Assembly (NCBI GenBank): GCA_029204225.1
Contig: CM055100.1
Coordinates: forward strand, 64,984,550-65,048,549
DNA from: Diphasiastrum complanatum
Lineage: Eukaryota; Streptophyta; Lycopodiopsida; Lycopodiales; Lycopodiaceae
DNA length: 64,000 nt
Direction: 5' to 3'
The position numbers and the translations under genes are program-made. Below are positions 44,531 to 56,129 of the stretch, one piece after another. Positions within the stretch are counted from its first letter, which is position 1, and each line of letters starts with the position of its first letter. Below the pieces are notes generated by a model. That model saw nothing but the letters and a program-made list of their open reading frames with translations, did not search any database and had not been told where the DNA came from.

Positions 44531-45330
44531 GCCTTGTTTTGATGGAGTGTGATTTTGAGAACTTGCTTCTAGAGTGCTTCCCATAGATGCATGATTCACA
44601 ACAGAAAGATTTCCTATCTAATGAAGACGAGAAATTCAAACAATCAGCTAAATTATTACAACGCATATAAGAAAGTGATCTTGTATTCACGTGTCCAAAT
44701 CGACTATGCCACAAAACAGCACTGTCATTTACATTTTCATTAGAGATACTAGCTAATGCAACTGAATTAGAGCGTACGTAAAGATTTCCGACTCTAGTGC
44801 ATGTAGTCAGAGTAGTAACTTCCTTGAGTATTGTACACTGTTCATATGAGAAAGTAATAGTGTAGCCCTCATCAGTTATCTTAGAGATTGATAACAGATT
44901 CTTTGACAACTGAGAAACATGAAGGATGTTGGGAACACAAATGGACAGATCGTTGTTGAGCTGATCTCCACTGCTCCTTTGCCTTCCACGTGTATGATGC
45001 TAGAATCTCCTAGGTAGATGAATTGTCTCTACTATAAGCTGTGTACTCCGTAAACCATTCCTTGCAAGAGGTCATGTGTTGGGTAGCGCCACTATTCAGG
45101 TACCAGCTATCACAGTCTTCGCTACTGCTGTAGGCCATTAACAAATGTGTGTCTGACTCCTTGAATTCCGTCATGTTGGAGGAGTCTGGTTGCTGCTGCT
45201 GTTATTGCTTCTTTGCCTCGTTGTAGATCCTGATGCAACACTCCTTGATGTCGTGATTAGCTCTTTTGCAATATCTGCAGAAAAGCTTCTTGCGCGATCC
45301 ACCATGCTCACCTTGAGTGTGAGGCTTTTG
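44439..45330 (-). pseudogene. Copia knuckle, protease and integrase zinc domain
   Basis: From about 45300 the minus strand reads a CRYCKRANHDIKEC knuckle, then a protease with SGATQHMT in place of DSGA(T/S)HM. MSKNLLSISKITDEGYTITF follows, then VLWHSRFGHVN and CCESCIYGKHSRSKF (integrase HHCC). Stops lie between the protease and MSKNLL. The first protease residue reads asparagine (YLNSGATQHM), so the active-site aspartate appears lost. Confidence 0.75.
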
Positions 45331-45963
45331 TTGTTGCTACTGCACTTGATTCTTGCCCTTGGAATAGTCTTTCTTCTTGGTGTACAGGGAAATGGATTTG
45401 TCTTTGATGGACAGGCCGCTGGTCTTTCTCTGTATTTCTTCTTGAAGAAGATGACCGATCACCTTTTGAAGAGTGAGGTCGAGTTATGTGGAGATCATCA
45501 CCACAAAGTGCTCATAGGACTTTGGAAGAGAAGAAAGCAAGGTCATAATGGCATCATCATCTTGAATAGAACATCCTACAGTTGATAATTGATCTAACAA
45601 AGACTTGAAACTGTTGATGTGAGAAGTGATGGCAGTAGAATCAGACATGCTAAGAGTGAAGAACTTCCTTCTAAGATGTAATCTCGTGGTTACATCGTGA
45701 GTCTCATAAAGACTTGATAACAAGTCCAGTGCTTCCTTAGAGGTTTTGCACGTGGTAACGTGAGATATTTGGGAGTCAGCCAGATTGAGTGTGATACATG
45801 CTAGGGCCTTCTGATCTTTGATCCTCCAGGCCTTTTCTTGATCATTATCTTCTGGTTTCAGGTCTGCACCTTCTACTACATCCCAAAGACCTCTATCTAT
45901 CAACATCATTCTAAGTTTTAGCTTCCAAATGTAGAAGTTAGAACCATTGAACTTGTCTTTCAT
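45331..45963 (-). pseudogene. Copia gag (second family)
   Basis: The frame 45963-45484 reads MKDKFNGSNFYIWKLKLRMM, ALACITLNLADSQISHVTTC, KEALDLLSSLYETHDVTTRL and LLDQLSTVGCSIQDDDAIMT, a typical UBN2 gag. After 45484 it continues in another frame toward the knuckle. The start is preceded by a short leader and a PBS complement (46053-46064). Confidence 0.85.
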
Positions 45964-46052
45964 TGAGTGATGAGGATGAAGAGCTACCTATATGAGACAT
46001 GATAATAGTATACAAATAGAACAAACTTAATCTCTTGGTTTATTTGAGCTAT

Positions 46053-46450
46053 GCTCTGATACCAATTTGATGGGGCAAGGGAGATATGAGAATGCGAACG
46101 GAGAAGAGAGCAAGAATATTGCGGAACAGCTCTTTCGTTCCAACCAGTTGTTGAAGTAAATGATATTTCAATTAATTAGTATGACTTTATATAAGGTTAT
46201 AAAGGTCACACACCAACAACTAGAAAAAATAACATATAGGTCACATATCACTAAGGTCTTCAATATATCATAAATGCCATTGATCATGGATCTAAATGAC
46301 CCTATGCAACCACTATTTAGGAGGTCACATGACAAAATTCCGTGTTTCCACTTTGACCATATAATTTTCTCATGAAATCAAATCAAATCTATGACACCTA
46401 GATTTTTAGCAAATCTAGATTTTCATGACATCATCAATTTGATATAATAT
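46053..46450 (-). mobile_element. PBS and 5' LTR of the second copia family
   Basis: GCTCTGATACCA (46053-46064) is followed at 46068 by TGATGGGGCAAGG, an LTR 3' end on the minus strand. A block AAATGATATTTCAATTAATT (46158) is repeated at 47565, where another truncated LTR adjoins a plus-strand copia. The outer LTR end was not found. Confidence 0.55.
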
Positions 46451-46789
46451 TGTGTCATAAAATCTCAAAAGATTTGTCAAACTAGTTGTTTAATAAAAAT
46501 ATGTATTATCATTATATCTCATGATTTTGTTTTTTATGTCAAATCTCAACAAAAAGTAAAATTTATAGAAATATAAGATTTGTAAAAATTAAATACTACT
46601 ATAATGACCCATGATTTTATCCTATATGTTCAATCATATTAAAAAAATATAATTTATGTCTTATTCTTTATATTTTGGGTCAAATTTCACAAAAAAATTT
46701 GCTCACTGAAGTGTGAGACTGAAGTGCGGCGACTGCCAACAACATGATATCCTCCCATAAAAAATGTGACCAATGACTTGTGAAAGCTG

Positions 46790-47128
46790 GCCTTCGATAG
46801 CCATGAAAATATCCATCCTTTGTGAAGTTCAAATAATGAGAGACTTCGTAAATGGGCCTTTTAGAGATGCCTTCGATGTGATTTTGGGCCTCCCTTGGTT
46901 AAATGAACACTGTATCGCAGTTTTGGGTAGGATCTCAAACTTGGTCCTCTTGGATTATAAGGGACAAATCTGCGTGACAAAAGCCCTGCCCGGAGGAAAT
47001 GCTAAGGATACCGATATTGAACAAAATCTGGTTGTAGCATTAGCGATGAAAAGAATGGCGAAAGGAAAAAGGTCAAAGTGCTTTCTTTGCATCTGTCGAG
47101 AAGTCCCAGAAGGGAAAAGCGTGAAATG
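46790..47128 (+). pseudogene. Ty3-type protease fragment
   Basis: FDVILGLPWLNEHCIAVLGR matches the C-terminal block of Ty3 aspartic proteases (YDVILGMPWL type), followed by the segment that leads toward RT. The catalytic DSGA/DTGA part is not present. Only about 110 codons survive. Confidence 0.55.
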
Positions 47129-47606
47129 ATGCCTTCATAATAAGTTATTATAGTAGTTCAACTTTGAATATTCCAAGCGGTCAGCAAGTTCCTTAGATAG
47201 ACTATTTTAGACAGTGTTGTAGCCACTTAGATAGTTCCATAGATAATGCTATTGATAGTCAGAGTTTTAGAAAATGTCTAGACATTTGCTTAGAAAGCTT
47301 TACTTCTAATTAAATAATCCTTAACCAAACTGTCGTAGAAGCTTAGATGTATCTCGTTTTTGTGAGGTGCCTTGCTTGCAGAATCGACATCTCACAAATC
47401 AATCATGCACCTTCCACAATATTTTATGGCTACCCATGATCGAGATAGATCGAGTGAATAATTGAATTGAACAATAGCGAATCGAACCGAACAAGCGAGC
47501 AATTGGAAAATGTTAATCAATCATATACTAGCACACCATTGATCACCATCTTTATTACAATGCTAAATGATATTTCAACTAATTACTATGATTTTATATA
47601 AATTAT
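47129..47606. other. Spacer with a truncated LTR-like end
   Basis: AAATGATATTTCAACTAATT (about 47565) resembles the LTR at 46158. Otherwise nothing is recognised. It abuts the plus-strand copia RT at about 47607. Confidence 0.4.
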
Positions 47607-49832
47607 ATGTCGCCGCAGTTTCTATAAACCAAGATGGTTCCGGACCGAGCAGAGCAGCAAAGGGCAAAGGCATAGCTGTTCCGGGAGGATCTCCCAGAAG
47701 GTCGACAAGACCACAAAGAGCGCCAACAAGATTTGTGCCAGGCAGCCCAGCTTCCACATCAAAAGAATTTTGTGGGTTCAGTGGTGAACCACAGACATTC
47801 GAGGAGGTGATTGAATGTCCAAAAAAGGACAAATGGATCCAAGCCATGAACAAAGAGATGAAGTCCATGAGGAAGAACCAGGTATGGACGTTGGAGCCAT
47901 TACCTCATAAGTGTATGGACGTTGGAGCCATTACCTCATAAGCGCAAGACTGTCAAATGCAAATGGGTTTTCAAACTCAAATATGGACCAGACGGGAGTG
48001 TGACGAAATACAAGGCAAGATTGGTAGCGAAGGGTTTCTCTGAGAGATACGGTATTGACTATTCTGAAACCTTCACTCCTATCATCAAACATTCGTCCCT
48101 ACGTCTGTTGTTTGCATATGCAGCAGCTTATGACCTCAGGATCCACATTGTGGATGAGAAGACAGCCTTCTTACATGGCGAATTAGATGAAGAGGTCTAC
48201 ATGGATCAACCCCCAGGTTGTCTCAAATTCACTTCCTGACTATGTATGTAGAATGCATAGAAGCATCTGTGGTCTGAAGCAATCAGCCCAACAATGGTAC
48301 AAGAAGAAGGATCAGGCCCTGAAATCATTGGGATTCAAGCCTCTGTTGGCTAACTCCAATGTGTATGTCAGAGTTACAGATGGGCAGATCATCATAGTGG
48401 CTGTTTATGTGGACGACACTTTGATACTTTGCAGGAGTGAGCAACTAATTGCTAAAGTAAAGACAGACATCTCGAAGCATTTTGAGATAGTGGATCTGGG
48501 AGAAGCCAGGTGTTACCTAGGCTTACAAATTGAAAGGGACTATGAGGGAGGCAAGCATTAGAGGAAGTTTAAACACAAAAAGGGCCTTTTGTCAAGATTT
48601 CTTTTTCATTTTTTATTTACTTCTTTTGTACATGTGGCCCAATAGTTTCTTGACATAGTGGCTTTAATGTAACATTACTACTTTTCGCATTGGTGCGTTG
48701 GAAAGCGCTCGTCAAGCGCTTTCCAATGATATATTAGATGTTATACTTCTGAGCTAGTACTAACAAGTTATAGCGAGTCAAAGATATTGGTTGAGAATAA
48801 TGACAAAATGCAAAAGAGATCTTGGCACGAATTCATATGTGACCCTTTTTGAACTCAAACTTCCTCTAATAAGTTATACCTTCACCAGTCCAGATACACC
48901 CAGAAGATCCTAGAGGACTTTGGGATGCTAAACTGCAAAGGAGCGAACACTCCAATGCTCGCAGGGACGGTGCTAACAAATGACGATTATCCAAAGAAAG
49001 GGAACAGATGCGGCTCACACCCTACAGGAGGCTGATAGGTTCACTGATGTACCTTGTAGACAGCACATGCCCTGATATTGCTTATGCAGTATTCAAGATG
49101 AGCCAATTCTGCATGAATCCAGGCTCGACACATTGGAAGATTGCAAAACAAATTTTGCAATATCTTCAATTAACGAGGGATTATGGCTTGTGTTATTGTC
49201 GTGGTGCAGGTCTCAGGATACTTTCCTACAGCGATGCTAGTTGGGCATCTCTCAAGGACGATTGTAAAAGCGTATCAAGAGGATGCACCATTGCATCAGA
49301 AGCAGTAGTTCTCTGGGTCAGTAAGAAGCAGGCCATTGTAGCCTAGTCATCTTGTGAAGCAGAGTACGTGGCAGCAGCAAAGATGGCCAACAAAATAATT
49401 TGGCTAAGGCAGTTCCTGAACGAATTGGGCGAAACAAGGAACGAGCCACTGGTTTTGCAGATGGACAACACCTCTGCAATACACCTGACGAAAGATCTCG
49501 TGTTCCCTTCTAGAACGAAACACATTGCGATCAAGTATCACTTGATCAGGGATCTGATTGAGAAGGAGATGATGCAGACCGCCTTCATAGGAACGAAAGA
49601 TATGGTTGCAGACATCTTCACTAAAGCTCTAGACAAAGGGCTCTTTGAGAGGCAAAGGAGCAGTCTCGGGGCCATAAAGCTACCATGCTTTGAGAGGGAG
49701 CTGAAGAAACAAAGTGTTTCTAATTACAAAGCCTTGCTAGCTTTCAGCCCTTCACCTAACAAAGATGTTCACGAACTTGAACATCTGGAGACACGAAACA
49801 CGAAAAGTTTCGCGAACACAAAAGTCAACTAA
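47607..49832 (+). pseudogene. Plus-strand copia RT-RNase H, broken by a duplication and a MITE
   Basis: A linker and EEVIECPKKDKWIQAMNKEM start the RT. A 31-bp tandem duplication (47882-47912 and 47913-47943) shifts the frame. CKWVFKLKYGPDGSVTKYKA, GLKQSAQQWYKKKDQALKSL and AVYVDDTLILCRS follow, with a further shift near 48230. A MITE (48559-48868) interrupts the palm/thumb, which resumes at KLYLHQSRYTQKILEDFGM (48871). RNase H includes YSDASWASL, a TAG in place of a leucine codon before SSCEAEYVAAAKMANKIIWL, MDNTSAIHL and VADIFTKAL. The frame ends at 49830-49832. Confidence 0.85.
48559..48868. mobile_element. MITE, about 310 bp, inserted in the copia RT
   Basis: Terminal inverted repeats TAGAGGAAGTTTAAACACAA at the left (continuing AAAGGG) and its imperfect complement at the right (CCCTTTTTGAACTCAAACTT, then CCTCTA) bound the element. 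Outer bases AT (48557-48558 and 48869-48870) or inner TA could be the target duplication; the sequence does not decide. Removing 48559-48870 restores the coding frame (GGKH joined to KLYLHQ). The interior has a perfect 12-bp hairpin with arms TTGGAAAGCGCT (48698-48709) and AGCGCTTTCCAA (48715-48726). No ORF is present. Confidence 0.8.
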
Positions 49833-50035
49833 GACAAAGACGAACGGTTTGCGGACATGAAGGATCCACACACGAGATTCTTTTGCAGTCCAACAAGAGA
49901 GAAAGGAAGACGAGGTAAGCAAAACCAACGGTGGAAACGAAACCCGTTCTGTCCTCGCGCTCCAAGGAGTACCACCAGAGATCATGCAAGTACCCAGAAG
50001 TACAGAGATATGACCTGATGGCATGACGTCAACAG
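49701..50035 (+). repeat. 335-bp inverted repeat, left copy
   Basis: It runs from the last RNase H codons (CTGAAGAAACAAAGTGTTTC) through a non-coding tail to GACGTCAACAG. The reverse complement lies at 52832-53166, also 335 bp. Two copia pol 3' ends thus face each other. Confidence 0.85.
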
Positions 50036-51760
50036 CCTCTCAAATTTTTCCTCGTCTGATTCGTCACTCGAATGGGAGACGACTCGAAAATCTTTGTTTT
50101 TGTGTTCGTCCTCTGCTCCCTCTAACGTTGGCGGCAGGTCATAGTATTGTCTTTTCATAACTTCATAGCTAACGGGGTCTTCGTTGGCCATTGTCTAGCT
50201 CTCGTCAAATTTGACATCCCTTATTGTTTTCATAGTGTTCGTGTCTGGCATGTAGATTCTGTAGTATGACGAATTATTGTCATAACCTACCAAAAATCCT
50301 TGCTCGGCTTTTTCATCAAGCTTCTTGCGAAGCTTATCAGGAATATGTGCATATGCTGCACAACCAAATATTCTGATGTGAGATAGGTTGGGCTTTCTAC
50401 CCCACCATAGCTCATGTGGTGTCGTGTGAAGATCACCAGATTTACCTGTCCTGTTTTGGATGTATGCGGCTATAGCACTACTTCAGCCCACAGTGCCCTT
50501 GGAGCCTTTGAGTATGCCATCATGCATCTGGCTGCTTCCATCAGGGTACTGTTCTTTCATTCAGTAACACCATTGTGCTGTGGTGTGTAGGCTGCAATTC
50601 TTTTGTGAATGATGCCACGATCATTGCAAAAGTCAGTGAAGCGATTTGAGATATATTCGCCACCTCGATCTGTTCTGATCTACTTCACCTTGCTGCCTAT
50701 GCATCTCTCAGTCCAATTCACATATTCTGTGAATTTATCGAGTGCTTCAGATTTATTATGAATAAAATACACTCTAACAAACTTGCTATAATCATCAATG
50801 AAGGTTATATAATATTTTGAACCTCCTATTGAGATCATGTTGAATGGACCGCAGATGTTAGAGGGCACCAGCTCCAGAATCTTTGTCATTTTGTAGGAGT
50901 CTTTGATGAATGGTGTGCGTGACATCTTGCCATTCAAACATGCATCACATGTGGTTAAATTGGTTGCATTCGAGATGTTGACCCCTGTTATTGCTCCATG
51001 ATGACTTGACTGGTAGAGTGCCATTGAGTTCATGTGGTAGAGTCTTCTGTGCCATAGAGTGTCTGGCGAGTCGTCATGAGTCTGATGCACTTGATCTGCA
51101 AGTAGGCATACCTTCAGATGATATAGGTTCCCTTTTCTTCTGCCTTGAGCAATGAGAGAACTGGTGCTGGCATCAATCATGTTGCATGCTTCGTTAGAAA
51201 ACGTCACACGCATCCCTGCATCTACTATTTTTGCTACAGAGAGCAGGTCTTGCTGCAGAGTTGGCACAAACAGACTGTCTTCGAGTCATCTGTCTCTGCC
51301 GTTGGTGTTGAGCCAGAGTGAACCAATACCGTTCACTTGATGTCTGGATCCATCTCCAAGAACTATGAATCTTGAGGAATCTGCACTTCTGAAATCAGAC
51401 ATGATTCATCTTGATGTCATGAAGTGCGAGGTGGCTCCTGAATCTAGGATGACCTCGTGTTTGTCAGACATTGATGCTGCACACACATCTTCACAGATGT
51501 AAGCGGTCAAACAATTTTTGTTCGTTCTTCCTTCGCCCATCTTCGAGTTCTCAGGCTCCTCAACATAGGAAGAACTATTATTGTTCTCCTGTCTATTCTG
51601 TGCTGATCTGTTTCTTGGGTTCTGGCGGCAATCCATGGCTACATGAGCCTTCTTATGGCAATGGATACACTCAATCTTGGGATTGAGCTAGCAGGTATCT
51701 AGTGTATGTTCGTCTCTTCTGCATCTCGTGCAGGTCTTCTTGTTGGCATCTTGTCGTTCG
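50036..51760 (-). pseudogene. Minus-strand copia knuckle-protease-integrase, decayed
   Basis: From right to left on the minus strand: CIHCHKKAHVAMDCRQNPRN (knuckle), HEVILDSGATSHFMTSR (protease DSG intact), MPTLQQDLLSVAKIVDAGMR, TLWHRRLYHMNSMALY and CDACLNGKMSRTPF (integrase HHCC), then YYITFIDDYSKFVRVYFIHN. A broken core with RTDRGGEYISNRF and a linker ending DESDEEKFERL follow. Stops occur from about 50680 leftward. RT is absent: the frame is cut at 50036 by the plus-strand copia tail. Confidence 0.8.
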
Positions 51761-51769
51761 ACCATCTCT

Positions 51770-52130
51770 AGTAAATGGCGTTCGGGACATCTTCCACCTC
51801 ATGCACGCGTCATAAATGGTCGAACAAGTTGCATTTGAGATGCTTACTCATGTGATAGCTCCATGTTGGCTTGCTTGATACAATGCCATTGAGTTCATGT
51901 GGCATAGTCACCTATGCCATAGAACATCTGTAGAATCATGGGCTTGATGTGCTTGATCTGTTGGTAGGCATACCCTCAAATGATATAGGTTGCCTTTGCG
52001 TCTTCCTTGTGTGATCAACGTACTGGTGCTGGCTTCAAGGACATTACATGTTTCGTTTGAAAATGTTAGGAATGCTTGGCCTCTTGGATCTGCTAGCTTC
52101 TCGACTATGTCAGAATATGATAGGGTGGCT
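51770..52130 (-). pseudogene. Second copy of the copia integrase N-terminal segment
   Basis: The minus strand reads LTFSNETCNVLEASTSTLIT, QGRRKGNLYHLRVCLPTDQA, VLWHR, then MNSMALYQASQHGAIT and YDACMRWKMSRTPFTRD. It repeats the 50860-51240 segment with many substitutions. It lies only a few bases from a PBS complement at 52131, so gag and protease have been deleted between PBS and integrase. Confidence 0.75.
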
Positions 52131-52831
52131 CTGATACCACTGTTGGGAGTCGTGCATTGCTCCGATACGACTGATGAGAATCGTGAGAAGAAAATTCACG
52201 AAACATTCGCGATTCTCTTTCGAGATTCGGATGGAGTTCAGATGCGTTCACTGGACAATGCCAACTAAAACACTCCTACAATCCTCTAGAGAGTAGTCAG
52301 TTACTACTGATCTACATTTATAAAATTAATATAGCATTTGACATCCTTTCAACCAAGGTGCAGAATTCTAAAGGAACAAGAAAACTCAGACATACAAAAA
52401 ATAAAACAGCATAAGCATTCGACATCCAAGATCAGACACAACCGGAAAAATAATCTATATTGATTTTTTCTGATTTCTTCAGGGGGCACTACATGCGAAT
52501 CCACGCAGTGCGTTGGCGTGAGAGAAGCACGGCTCTCTCACGAGTAGTAGTCTCACTTCACTAGCAGACAATTGGATCTTCTGATCCTAGACATAATATC
52601 TTCTTGCACATAGGCAGACCTTCTGTCTGTGTTCGTCTTGATTGTTTACAAGCATCATACTTCCTTTTTTTCTTTTTACACTCTTACACTCTGTGTATCC
52701 TGTTCTGATATATGTCAAGTACTATCCAGTGAGTATGGTCTCTCTATGTAAACCTAAGATTAGAGTGATTAAACATCTACAACTAATCGGAGAATTACAA
52801 GAGTGGCAATTAGCCACGACCTAGGAAGTAT
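52131..52831 (-). mobile_element. Copia LTR with PBS
   Basis: CTCTGATACCAC (52131-52142) is a PBS complement directly followed by TGTTGGGAGTCG, an LTR 3' end on the minus strand. The LTR extends rightward to about 52820-52831, where the 3' end of another minus-strand copia pol begins. One LTR thus stands between the end of one element and the start of another. The outer boundary is approximate. Confidence 0.6.
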
Positions 52832-53184
52832 CTGTTGACGTCATGCCATCAGGTCATATCTCTGTACTTTTGGATAATTGCATGATCTCTGGTGGTACTC
52901 CTTGGAGCGCGAGGACAGAACGAGTTTCGTTTCCACCGTTGGTTTCGCTTACCTCGGCTTCCTTTCTCTCTTGATGGACTGCAAAGGAATCTCGTTCATG
53001 GATCCTTTGTGTTCGCGAACCGTTTGTCTTCATCTTCATTGACTTTCGTGTTCGCAAAACTTTTTGTGTTTCGTGTCTCAAGATGTTCGAGTTCGCGAAC
53101 ATCTTCGTCAGGTGAAGGGCTGAAAGCTAGCAAGGCTTTGTAATCAGAAACACTTTGTTTCTTCAGCACCACAGTTAACAACAA
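52832..53184 (-). pseudogene. Copia pol 3' end (right copy of the inverted repeat)
   Basis: The minus frame from 53184 reads VVLKKQSVSDYKALLAFSPS, DVRELEHLETRNTKSFANTK and then non-coding tail. It matches 49701-50035 in reverse with scattered substitutions. Confidence 0.8.
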
Positions 53185-53186
53185 AA

Positions 53187-53774
53187 TAATTCAAACAAAT
53201 GATTTATACAAATGCACAATAGAGCAGTAGTAGGACAAATTGCACTCTGATCATTATCAATAATGAGTACAATGGCATAAAGTTATAACTTCAGCTTGTT
53301 GAGTGTGATAACATTGATACATATTAACAATTAATCAGATTTTAAATATCAGAAATGTTTTCTGATGAAGATTCTAGGATTAGATATACTGAAAATATCT
53401 ATATCTAACTCTCATTGAATGTTATCTTCTATATTAATTACAATCCTCTTGTAATTGTAAATACATATACAAAATAGATGGACTGTCAGCGTGAAGTCGT
53501 TGGGTCAACAATATCAAAAATTACACAGGGTTGGATTTTATACAAAGGGTCAAAAAATATACACTGGGTCAGAAAAATATTTTGAGGGTCGAATTTTTTG
53601 GGGTCGAAAAAATTAGACCCCATCCGATCCGAACACACCCGAATAATTTAGTGAAGGGTCAAAAAAATCCGAACTGATCCGACCCAAGCTAGGGTCGAAA
53701 AAATCTTTATTTTGAATGACTTTTTTAGGATGCTCATTAACTAAAGGATTTAAGGTTGAGCATTGAAATCCAAC
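53187..53774 (-). mobile_element. LTR-type region at the 3' side of a third copia family
   Basis: The right edge TTGAAATCCAACA abuts CTCCCCCTTAG (53775 onward), a polypurine tract on the minus strand. GGGTCGAAAA words recur through 53500-53710. The first ~125 bases (53187-53310) are the reverse complement of 58226-58360. Confidence 0.55.
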
Positions 53775-53789
53775 ACTCCCCCTTAGTGT

Positions 53790-54640
<851 letters not shown>

Positions 54641-54730
54641 ATTTTTTTGAACCAGGCTCTGGGTGACTGTTTTAGCCAATAGAGTGCCTTGTGAATTTTT
54701 TCATACAAGGTGTTGCTTACCCCTCAGTTC

Positions 54731-55165
54731 CTATCCTTTTGGTTGTGACATAAATATTTTCTCTTCAATGGTCCCATTGAGGAAAGCGGTATGGACATCC
54801 ATTTGATGGACTTCAAGATCTGCTGTAGTTGTAAAAGAGAGTAATAGTCGGATCGAAGCATGCTTGACTACTGGAATAAAGGTCTCGAAATAGTCTAGAT
54901 TTGAAATCTGGGAATAGTCTTTGGCAACCAACCTAGCTTTGTATCGATTTAGCCTTCCTTCAGCATCATACTTTGTCTTGAATATCCATTTGCATGGAAT
55001 CAGATTTCTATCCTTTGGCAGCTCAGTGACTGTCCACGTTTGATTCTCCATCAGAGAATTGAATTTTTTGTCCATTGCTACTTTCCATTGTTCAGCATGA
55101 GGTGTAGGCATTGCCTTTGAAACTGTATGTGGTTCTTGCACAAAATAGTAGATTGCATTATCCAT
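54731..55165 (-). pseudogene. Copia RT N-terminal half
   Basis: VSKAMPTPHAEQWKVAMDKK, PCKWIFKTKYDAEGRLNRYK, ARLVAKDYSQISNLDYFETF and LEVHQMDVHTAFLNGTIEEK include the first catalytic aspartate (MDVHTAF). A shift near 54725 separates it from the YVDD half. Confidence 0.85.
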
Positions 55166-55199
55166 AATTTGGATGGAGGCTATCTGGGTCGATTTGACC

Positions 55200-55860
55200 T
55201 CCTTGGCTGAATTTCAACCCTCTGTTGATCAGACTCATTTTCAGAGTTAGTATCGACTTCCAGATTTTCAACCCTAGAGTCAAAATTTGGTTGTTCAACC
55301 CTTGGGTCGGAATTCTACTGTTCGACCCTTGGGTCGAAAATTTCTACAGCTTTTCCCTTGGGGTCGAAAAATTTGTCCTCCAAAAAAATGACATCTCTGC
55401 TCATGAATGTCTTTTCTGTGTCCAAATTATAGAGCTTGTATGCCTTGTGATTTGGAAAGTAGCCAATAAAAATTGATTTTCTGCTTGTGTTGTCCGATTT
55501 TTTCTTGAGATCTTCAGGGATCTGTGCATAAGCAATGCATCCAAACACTCTAATATTTTTGAGTGGTGGTTTCTATCATGTCCACACCTCATAAAATGTC
55601 TTGCCATTCATGCCTTTGGTGATGGATCGATTTTGCAAAGGCTGCTATAGTAACAGCTTCTGCCCAAAACTTCTTTGGAAGCGATGCATGGGCTAGCATG
55701 CTCTTGGCACTTTCAATGAGTGTTTGATTCTTCCTTTCAGCTACATCATTGGACTGAGGCGAGTAGCTTGTTGTGAATTGTTGTTGTATTCCGTTGACCT
55801 TGCAGAATTCTTTCAATTTTGTGGAGATAAATTCTCTCCCTCTATCTAAACGTAGACCTT
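55200..55860 (-). pseudogene. Copia integrase core and C-terminus
   Basis: LRLDRGREFIS, NGIQQQFTTSYSPQSNDVAE and FWAEAVTIAAF, then after a shift MFGCIAYAQIPEDLKKKSDN and DVIFLEDKFFDPKGKAVEIF. The linker that follows is built of degenerate repeats of a TTCGACCCTTGGGTCG-like unit (55270-55370). The integrase joins gag directly at about 55862, so gag knuckle, protease and integrase N-terminus are deleted. Confidence 0.8.
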
Positions 55861-55864
55861 TGAT

Positions 55865-56129
55865 TTTTCTCTAAGGAAGACTCGCTAATGAAGTCATAAC
55901 ATCATTAGAATCTTCAATGACTGAGCCAATTGCAGCCATTTGTTCCATAAGATTTTTTAAAGTGTTGATGTGACTTGTAACACTTTCTACTTCAAACATC
56001 TTCAAGTTGAAGTATTTCTTCCTCAAATATAACTTGGAAGTAACATCCTTGATATCATACGAGGTTGCTAGGATGTCTCATGCTTCCTTGGTTTTCTGAT
56101 CATTTTGTATGTGAATTATCTGTGTATCC
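55865..56129 (-). pseudogene. Copia gag fragment, interrupted by a solo LTR
   Basis: The minus strand reads TKEAWDILATSYDIKDVTSK, LYLRKKYFNLKMFEVESVTS and NLMEQMAAIGSVIEDSN, closely matching the gag at 63083-63788. At 56129 it is broken by the LTR insertion. Confidence 0.8.
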
